Shown here: one piece after another, positions 56,207 to 64,000 of the stretch
How positions within the stretch are numbered: position 1 is the first letter of the stretch
Layout of the letters: every line of letters starts with the position of its first letter
Source: Serendipita indica DSM 11827
Taxonomy: Eukaryota; Basidiomycota; Agaricomycetes; Sebacinales; Serendipitaceae
Length of the DNA stretch: 64,000 nt
Direction of reading: 5' to 3'
NCBI GenBank assembly: GCA_910890315.1
Contig: CAJVGD010000006.1
Location: 496,001-560,000, forward strand
Program-made: the position numbers and the translations under genes
The notes under the pieces: generated by a model
Seen by the model: the letters and a program-made list of their open reading frames with translations, nothing else
Databases searched by the model: none
What the model was told of the DNA's origin: nothing

Positions 56207-58542
56207 TTACATTTCAAAGAGGCCAGTACGCACTCTCTCCGACATTCCACAACACAGACTTGACCGCCGTGTACTCAGCCAGCGCATACGACCCCAGTTC
56301 ACGCCCAATCCCGCTCATCTTATACCCTCCAAACGGACTCTGGTTGCTCAGCAGTCCGTATTGGTTGATCCACACCTACCCGTGGCGTTAGACACATAAC
56401 GGACACTCCGGCACAACCCCCACGCACCGTTCCAGCTTCTAGAGCAGACGAAACGCGAATGCATTGGCCCCCATCTTTGGAAAAGACTGCTGCAGCCAGT
56501 CCATATGCAGTGTCGTTGGCTAGCTCCACGGCTTCTTGCTCAGTGTCGAACCTTCCAATGCAAATGACAGGCCCAAATATCTGTCAAAATCCTATTCATG
56601 AACGACGTCGGAGCTTGCGTTTCAGAAACTACGGACCTCTTCTCGGACCTGGAACAAGTGCTTGGTCAATCATGGGCCCTGGGCCTCGGGTCTACTTACA
56701 ATCTCCATTTCCCTCTTGACGTCGGTAAAGACTGATAGCCCAGTGGGTCAGAGACATGCCACTTCCATCCTGTTTCACGCACCCACGGGGTCCACAAAGT
56801 ACCCTTTGGCCCTAGGCCGAGGGCTGTGAATAAAAGGAGTCGCACCGGCTGCAATTCCCTTGTCGATAAAGGTCAGGACTTTCTCGTGTTGCGCTTTCGA
56901 GATCTAACGAGATTAAGGCGCATCCCAGGACCTTGTGGGAGAAACCGACCAAGGGCCCCGCACTCGATTCGGGGTCAAAGCCCTCCCCAAGTTTGTACGC
57001 CGTAATCTTCTCCTTGATGATATCGATAAACTTTTCGTAGACGGAAGACTGTACGTAAACGCGGCTTCCGCACGTGCAGTCTTGTCCAGTATTATAAAGC
57101 CCCCCCATCAGCGCCCACGAAGCAGCTAAAGATAGTCAGCCAAAGATAACCGTGAGAGAGCTGCGTACTCTGCTCTAAATCTGCGCTCTCAAAGACGAGA
57201 CTGGCCGACTTTCCTGTCATTTTTGGGTGAGATGGCGGCTCGATTCAGTCGCCTTACCTCCCAACTCTAGCGAGACCTAGGGGTGGGCCGCTTAGTCGTG
57301 CCGAATACTCAGAAAGCTCCACACGCGCACCTTTTTCAAATTACTCCTTGCGGCTGCCTCCATGATTTTGCGTCCCGTAACTGTGCTACCCGTAAACGCA
57401 ATCTACCAAATTGGTGAATAACCGATGAATAGAAAACGGGTTAGATACCTTGTCGACCCCAGGATGAGCCGCTAGTGCGGCACCACCAACGGAGCCGAGG
57501 GCAGGTACGCAGTTGAATACCCCTGGGGAACCCCGCCTCTACGATGAGCTCACATAGTTTCTACCAATCCTCGGTTACTGGAATTTGATGAACTTAAGCA
57601 ATGGCGTACCAAAGCCGTTAGCGGCGTTAGCTCTGATGGTTTCTGTCTGGCTGGTCAGATGTGCATTTTATCCAATCAACACGACGTGCCATAACAACGG
57701 TGCAGCCCACAGCGAGTGCCGGACCAGTCTTCCAGGCCCACATCATGATAGGATAGTTCCAAGGAATACTAAAGGGTAATGGATGAGGAATTGGGGCACC
57801 AAACGCGATTGGCTCACATCTGGCCGCAAACACCAATGGGTTCTTCCCGCGTATACGCAAACTTGGTTGGGGGGTTACTGCCAATCTGCTGTCCCACGAC
57901 CTTGTCAGCAAATCCCGCGTAAAAGCGGAGACAGGCAACGGAATCTGCAATGTCACCATCCCTGTTTTTTTATATATTTGAGTGTGACCGTGATCATGGT
58001 AGAGAGTCCAAACCTGGCGATTCGTGCCGGCTTTCCGTTATCGAGAGACTCGAGTTCGGCGAGGACTTGCTGATCGCGTTCCATGAGATCGGCCAGCTTG
58101 TATAGCAATCTTCCACGTTCCGTTCCAGACACGTTCATTCCCCATGTCGTTTTGAATGCCTTTCTCGCAGACGCCACAGCTGCGTCGATATCTTCGCTCG
58201 TTGCTGGGGATGGCTCAGAATCTGCTTTTGTACGTTTCCAAATATACTTTACCTTCAGATACTGCACATATGACCTCTTCTGTAGCTGGATTGATTGTCC
58301 TTGAACTGGTATCAGTGGTCCCTGTTGACGAAGTTGGTGACGCCTCACTCAAATGTTCCACCATTCTTGGGTAGGACAAACTTGTTGTCGATAAAAAGTC
58401 CCGTATTGACATTGGCAGTCCCACTGGGCAACTGGATGGACACGGACGAAGCCATGATGATTGTACTCAAAGCACGAGTGCGGCAGAGTTCAAGACTGGC
58501 CCTATGATGAAAAGGAACTCTCAATCTGAGCCGAGCCAACAT
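56207..58542 (-). CDS. NAD(P)-dependent aldehyde dehydrogenase, probably mitochondrial
   Basis: ALDH-superfamily enzyme oxidising aldehydes to acids. From 58542 an Arg-rich, mostly uncharged-hydrophobic presequence ([19 protein letters not shown]) precedes the internal ATG at 58455 ([12 protein letters not shown]). The core then follows over many short exons: [85 protein letters not shown] (with the active-site Asn), [37 protein letters not shown] with the general-base Glu, [16 protein letters not shown] with the catalytic Cys, [11 protein letters not shown] and [16 protein letters not shown]. Near 57520-57528 the frame slips at adjoining CCCC and GGGG runs; GFPQGVFN would result if each were one base longer. 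A possible GC-AG intron follows GCTVVM. Divergent from the AspRS gene, 110 bp apart. Confidence 0.85.
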
Positions 58543-58652
58543 AATAGGGCACCGGTCCAGAATTTGAGCAAACAATCAGGGATTGGCGGAAATATCCGAG
58601 GCCAGAGTCATTACGCCCTTTTGGAAGCAACCACGATAATCCGACGAGCACG
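58543..58652. promoter_or_regulatory. Compact bidirectional promoter, aldehyde dehydrogenase / aspartyl-tRNA synthetase
   Basis: Only 110 bp separate the longest plausible ALDH start (58542, minus) from the AspRS ATG (58653, plus). If ALDH instead starts at 58455 the gap is 197 bp. The choice between the two ALDH starts would decide mitochondrial or cytosolic targeting, so start-site selection in this region could matter. No binding site is named. Confidence 0.5.
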
Positions 58653-60652
58653 ATGAGCGACGCTCAGGCCTCTGCATCTACTCAAGAACCGCTTGTAGAA
58701 GATCCAGCTGCACCATCAAAGAGTGCATTGAAGAAAAAGGCAAAAGAGGAGGAAAAGGCGCGCAAGGCAGAGGAACGAAAGCGCAAAGAGGAAGAAGCAA
58801 AAGCCGCAAAAGCTGCCGCTGATAGCGTGGTGAGTCCTTGATACGCTCCCTCTACTCCGATCACAACTGATTCGTCGCCACAGGACGTCGCCGCAGATAG
58901 CTATGGCAGGTTACCGCTTCATCAATCCCAGGACGATACACCAAAGGAACCCTTTAAGCGATTGGAAACGATCGGAAGTGAGGATGTTGGCAAAACTATC
59001 ACCTTTCGGGCACGTTTGGCGAATAGCAGACAGCAGGGAAACAAAATGCTATTTTGCGAATTCAGGCAAAGTCTGGTCAGCATCCAAGGTCTCCTGGAGC
59101 TCAATGAGAATAAGGAAGGAAAGCCACTCGTGAGTGTCATTTCTAACCCCCTTCTCAAACCTGCGATTCGAACAGTAGTAGGTTTCCAAGCAAATGATGA
59201 AATTCTGCGCTGCTATCACATTGGAATCGCTTGTTCTCGTCGAAGGAAAGGTTACGGCAGTCGACAAGCCGGTGGAATCCACGACGATCAAGAACTTTGA
59301 GGTTCATATCGGCAAGGTCAGCCAATCAATCACAATTTTACTCTTTACTCAGTGACACTAGATGTGGACGGTTATCGCAGTCAACCCGTTGCCAATTCAG
59401 ATCACCGCCGCCACTCAGCCTCCCCCAGCAGAGGATGCCTCGGTCAGTCGCCTAGACATTGTGAGGCACCCTTCTCATTAGATTACTAGGAAGAGGCCAA
59501 GCAAGCCACTATCGGTCTCGACACCCGTCTGAATTACCGCGTTATCGACTTGCGGACACGCACCAATCAAGCCATCTTCCGTATCCGTTCCGGCGTCAAA
59601 CACCTCTTCCGCGAATACCTTGATGCGCGCGGCTTCATCGAGTTTGAAACGCCAAAACTGCAAGGTGCAATGACAGAGTCTGGCGCAAGTGTGTTCAACG
59701 TCAAGTACTTTGAGCGCCCAGCCTTTCTCGCGCAATCGCCCCAACTCGCCAAGCAGATGATCGTCTCGGGTGACTTTGATCGCATGTACGAGATTGGACC
59801 CGTTTTCCGTGCTGAAAACTCGTGGGGCCCACGGCACATGACAGAGTTCACCGGGATGGATATTGAAATGGCTATTGAACACCATTATCATGAAGTCGTC
59901 TCACTTCTGGAAGACATGCTCATCTTTATCTTCCACGGTCTCAATAAGCGCTTCGGCCAACCGGGAGGAGAGATTGAATGGGTCCGTAAGCAATGGCCGT
60001 CTGAGCCATTTGTCGTCCCCGAAAAGGCAGTACGACTACGTTTCTCTGAAGGCATTCAAATGTTGCGCGAGGCAGGCCGCGACCTCGAAGAGCTAGAAGA
60101 TCTAGGGTAACTCTGGTTTTCAGCTAGCTTGCATGACGCTAATCATTTGGAAGCACGGAGGATGAAAAGATGCTCGGAAGACTTGTCAAGGAGCGTTACA
60201 ATACCGATTTCTTCGTCTTGGACAAGTTCCCTGCAAAGATTCGTCCATTCTACACAATGCCTGATCCGCATGATCCAGTGAGTCTCACCCACTCCTTTTC
60301 TTCGGAACTCACACGAGTTTAGAGGTACTCCAACAGCTACGACTTCTTCATGAGAGGTCAAGAGATTCTCTCTGGCGCGCAACGAGTTCACGATGCGGAA
60401 TTACTCAAACAGCAAATGGCAAAGGTTGTCCCTCCGATTGACCCCTCGATCATGAAGGATTATATCAATGCATTTGAGTATGGCGCGCCTCCTCATGCCG
60501 GAGCAGGTCTAGGTACACCTTAGTCTTATTTCTGGACACTTTCTAACTGAATCATCCTAGGTCTCGACCGTATTGTCCAGTTCTTCCTCAATCTGCCGAA
60601 CATTAGGCTAGCCGTTGCATTCCCTCGCGACCCAGGCCGCATTGAACCATAA
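58653..60652 (+). CDS. DPS1: Aspartyl-tRNA synthetase, cytoplasmic type
   Basis: Class IIb synthetase charging tRNA-Asp. The N-terminal Lys/Glu/Ala-rich helix ([20 protein letters not shown]) is the tRNA-binding extension of eukaryotic cytosolic AspRS. The OB-fold anticodon domain follows ([40 protein letters not shown]). The catalytic domain has [53 protein letters not shown], motif 2 around [10 protein letters not shown] and [13 protein letters not shown], then [31 protein letters not shown], and motif 3 [18 protein letters not shown]. About seven short introns. Motif 2 reads [12 protein letters not shown] where most AspRS have ENSNTHRH(L/M)TEF. The stop codon is 2 bp from that of the convergent EDEM gene. 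Confidence 0.9.
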
Positions 60653-60654
60653 AG

Positions 60655-63600
60655 TTAGATCATGATCTCTGTATTGATCATCGGTTGTCCGTTGATATAT
60701 AGAATACGACCTGGCTTGTGCTCTGTTTTGGTAGGCTGAGGTTTGAGCATTGGGTTTAGGTCGATCAACTCCTGTGGCCACTCGCGTTCGACGCGGACCA
60801 TTGCCGTATACTGTAGTGACTCCTTTTCCTCCATTGAGATGTATTCAAGGACAAGGTTGGCCGCGCTCTGAGGAATGACAACCATTGCACCTCGATTCAG
60901 CGAGTCGCCAAACATCTCTACGTCCTCAGGCAGCATCATTGGGTTAACATGGTCGTCCGAGTCGTTCGCCACGACCACTCCCAGTGCACCGACATCGATG
61001 GCATGGTGGAGCTTTGCGGCAAAGAGACAGCCGCCTCTTTCCACGTAGATTACCGTGCCCTTTAGCTTCCCTTCCGGATCGCTATAAGGCGAGCATCCGG
61101 CAACGTTGTCTTTGACTTTGACCAGATGCGCCCCTGAGAAACCAAATGTCGAATTGGATGAGGAATGTCGAGCGTCGTCCAAATCGACCCCAAAGTCTGC
61201 CGTATCGGCCTCGACAACAAACTCCCTCACCGGGAGGTCTTCTCCCAGACCAGCGTCAGTATTGAGTATCCCCTGTGCCCCCCACACGTAGAATCTGAGC
61301 GGAACTGATCTCGCCCTTTGTGGAGTTTCGTCCGTCTTGTTCTGTGGTTCGCCAAAGAGTAAAGTGTCGTTGAAAAAGACTTTTTCGCCTTGGCGAACAT
61401 TCATGTGTCCGACTGAGTAAATGTTAGATGCTGACGGTTCGTGACTGTTGTGCGCTTACTCTTGACAATATCATATCCTCGACCGTCAAATCGACTCCGG
61501 ATACGCACACGCAAGCCCATGACCTCCGTGACAACGACACCATTCTGGTATGGACGCATCTTCCGACTGAGGGACATCACATCCTCGTCTTCTGGGGAGC
61601 TGTGGCCATACCGGGAAAGAAGAACGTCGTGGGACTATGACGCGCCATGAGAACGGAACTAGGACATCCGATCTACTCACGAAGATTTCAACAGTGGGCA
61701 CCTCGCAGAGTCCATAAGGTTGTGACCAGAGCACGTCTGGATCAAATTCGGTGTCGGCTGGCACAAAATCAACGAGCGTCCGTGCATAATCATAATCTGG
61801 TCGGCTTCGGATGCCGTAGCTCAGAGGAGGCATCCGTACACCAGCGTTACCGACGTAGGGCTCCACGACCGGACACACTAGGTTCTCGTGCTAGAATTGT
61901 CAACTTATGAGGACCCTAATTTCCAAGATGACATACTTTGCGCGACTCCCTCCGGACCTCTGACATTGGCCGGAGGTGAGTGGTGTTCAAGGTCAAAACG
62001 TGACCCTCAGTTGTAAATACCATGTTCGAGTCGGACGATGCAAGGGGGTTGTTTTCGTCGAAGAGTAGGTATAGATATTTGAGCGTTTCAGAAAGCGCAA
62101 AGCTCTCCATGCGGTCATCTTGTCGGTTCTCGAGCACGTCTGCCAATGCTGCCAACCCGCACTCCGTCTTTGTTCGTGATTCTAGATCATGATAGACCTG
62201 TGCTCCGACATCTAGGTAGAATGGATCCTTTGTTGCCTATGCACATAAGCATAAAAGTACGTCGAATCAGGATGCTGCTCACCTGATATAAGAAGAATGT
62301 CGTCTCAATAAATTCTAAAAGAAAAGTTAGTGCTGCTCAAAGCTTTGCTCCTTAAATTACCTGGTCGTAGTGGATATGATGTAACTGTGAGTTTATGACT
62401 TGCAGTATTGAATAGTTCAGGTATAGCATGATATTTCCTCCATAAACTCCAATCTAGAATTGCTCAGAAAGATAATAATATGATTTGTTTACTCACAAAA
62501 TAGATGTGATTTGATGGCATTCTGAACATCTCCCGCCAGAACTTGCAGGCCTCCCCAGAAAGCAGAGAGCGAGTCAACATTGGAGGAGGACGTTCCCCCT
62601 TGATGCATATTAATGATACGATACTGGGATTCGCTATCAGAGAGGGATACATCTGTATATCGGAGGACTTGCCGAGTATCCATCTTTTGTGCGCGCATAG
62701 CGCATGATAGAATCGTATGCTTCGTTCCAGACATCGAGAAACTCGGGTTCACCTATTTTAAATGAGAGGAGTCCAGTCTGTGCGGGGACGAGCTACTGAC
62801 CACTGAGCACATACCTATCGGATATTAGATTGTGTTCATTTCCGGCTGAGAAAGAACCTACCACTTCAGCGCGTATTCGTAGAAGCTGTCTACGCCTGCT
62901 CCAATTGTTGTGGTCTCCATTCCACCCCATTTCTAGTTCGAGTTTAGCTCACATTACAGGTAAGAAATGTGATCCGCACCCCTGTGAAAACGTCGATGTT
63001 ATTCCCCAGCAAGCCAATATCGGAGCGCCTGTTCCACAGAGAGAAGAAGGCTTTATAGGCTGCACGCTCAAAGCGGTCATCTCCAGTCAAGCGGCTGAGC
63101 GTTGCGAACTCCAGTATAAGTGACCCTGCACCGGCGACGCCTCCAAATAAAGTCAGAAGGTTTCCATGTGACCTCGAGGCCTTACATGTCTCGGTAGACT
63201 CGTTCGAAGCAACGCCTCTTCGAAGGTTGATCTGTGAAGAATGTCAAGTATGAATCTGAGGCAAATTATGCGCCATACTCGAGCGAAAGGAAGCCCAGTT
63301 GGGGTGTTAAAGGCTGGAAGCAATCGCTCGCCGAGGTCTTTCGCCAAGTCAAGGAGTTCTCCGCGATACCAGTCCAGTTTGTGGCCCAAGTTCTCCTCGG
63401 ATGCAAGCTGGTATCATCAGCGACCTATTGACATATATTTAGGCCACTCACGATGTGACCCGACAATAAGCCTCCTAACATACGAATCGTGACCTCGAAG
63501 ACTTGCGGCTTGGTGTCGACATCGAATTGTACCCACTCTATGACATTTTTGACGGCCCTGGAAAATTCTTCCTGTTCCCTATGATTGCCAAAGTGTCCAG

Positions 63601-64000
63601 AACGTCCACTAGTGTCAGTGAATAGTTTCCAGCGACATCGTTTGTCCCTATATTCGCACTGGACAGCTTCTATTAGCAGAATAATTTGGTTTAGATGATA
63701 TAAATGCCTACGGGTCGTCCCAATCTGGTCCTCTGCCCGCACACGAGAGCGGCATCAATTCGTCCATTGGCCATGCTACGTGGCTGGTGAGCCTTCTGGC
63801 AGTCGTTAAAGCTGAATGAATAGTGTACCATAATCCATATACGCGTTATAACCATGCTTCCAGAGATCTCTCGTGGCCTCTCTGAGGTCAAGTAACCAGT
63901 CAGCTCATTCAGGTCTGCTCGTTCGGTGACTGACCTGTATTGTAACTTGCGTTCTGTAGTCCACAAGTGTCCCGGAGATCCAAAAACGCGCCCAAATTCA
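60655..64000 (-). CDS. EDEM/Htm1-type GH47 alpha-mannosidase-like protein with PA domain (5' partial)
   Basis: ER quality-control protein that trims mannose on misfolded glycoproteins for ERAD. The window edge cuts its N-terminus (signal peptide not seen). Assembled exon by exon: [144 protein letters not shown] and [17 protein letters not shown]. All are GH47/EDEM blocks. The C-terminal part (about 61150-60950) is a protease-associated domain ([33 protein letters not shown]), as in fungal and animal EDEM3-like proteins. No KDEL-type tail is present; it ends INTEIMI. Over ten short introns. Confidence 0.85.

Noticed and set aside
1-64000. CRISPR arrays, bacterial operons, rRNA genes or ribosome binding sites
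   Set aside because: The window is nuclear fungal DNA. No regularly spaced short repeats or rRNA blocks were seen.

Overview
The window is eukaryotic and reads as a basidiomycete, most likely Agaricomycete, genome. Genes are intron-dense, with introns of about 45-65 nt, GTRNGT-type donors and YAG or AAG acceptors. The tRNA gene is interrupted, and the gene set is typical of filamentous Dikarya (hybrid histidine kinase with GAF domain, Opy2-type membrane anchor, Rif1, Caf16, EDEM with PA domain, PMP47 carrier). A Rhizoctonia/Ceratobasidium-like source is plausible but is only an inference.

Layout. 1-1.8 kb: 3' part of an Hst3/4-type sirtuin. 1.9-13.0 kb: five head-to-tail F-box paralogues on the minus strand (A-E). 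13.2-15.8 kb: an unrecognised four-exon gene. 16-20.5 kb: two more F-box paralogues on the plus strand (G, H), so the two arrays point outward from the central gene. 20.7-25.0 kb: hybrid histidine kinase. 25.2 kb: tRNA-Arg(CCT) with a 16-nt intron. 25.4-37.6 kb: mostly single-copy genes (membrane protein, Caf16, PMP47 carrier, small GPI-type protein, UBA/E2 protein, Opy2-like anchor, cytochrome P450). 37.7-46.6 kb: a second F-box array (Q, R, S) and, to 47.05 kb, a truncated relic. 47.2-64 kb: DJ-1/Hsp31-type protein, Rif1, a Ser-rich protein, aldehyde dehydrogenase, aspartyl-tRNA synthetase and EDEM (cut by the window edge).

The most distinctive content is the F-box family. Members share an N-terminal motif, an F-box, an LRR-like body ending in a conserved block, and one 46-48 nt phase-2 intron. 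That intron leads into a short last exon carrying CxxCHxxxxxC, a VDEIL..RY block and EVSRYS. F-box proteins generally act as substrate adaptors of SCF ubiquitin ligases, so the array looks like a lineage-specific adaptor repertoire. It is evolving by tandem duplication, segment exchange, internal deletion and decay. Substrates cannot be read from the sequence.

Several single-base gaps occur at homopolymers, in single-copy genes (P450, aldehyde dehydrogenase) as well as in F-box copies. Some apparent pseudogenes may therefore be assembly artefacts, and calls resting on one indel are provisional.
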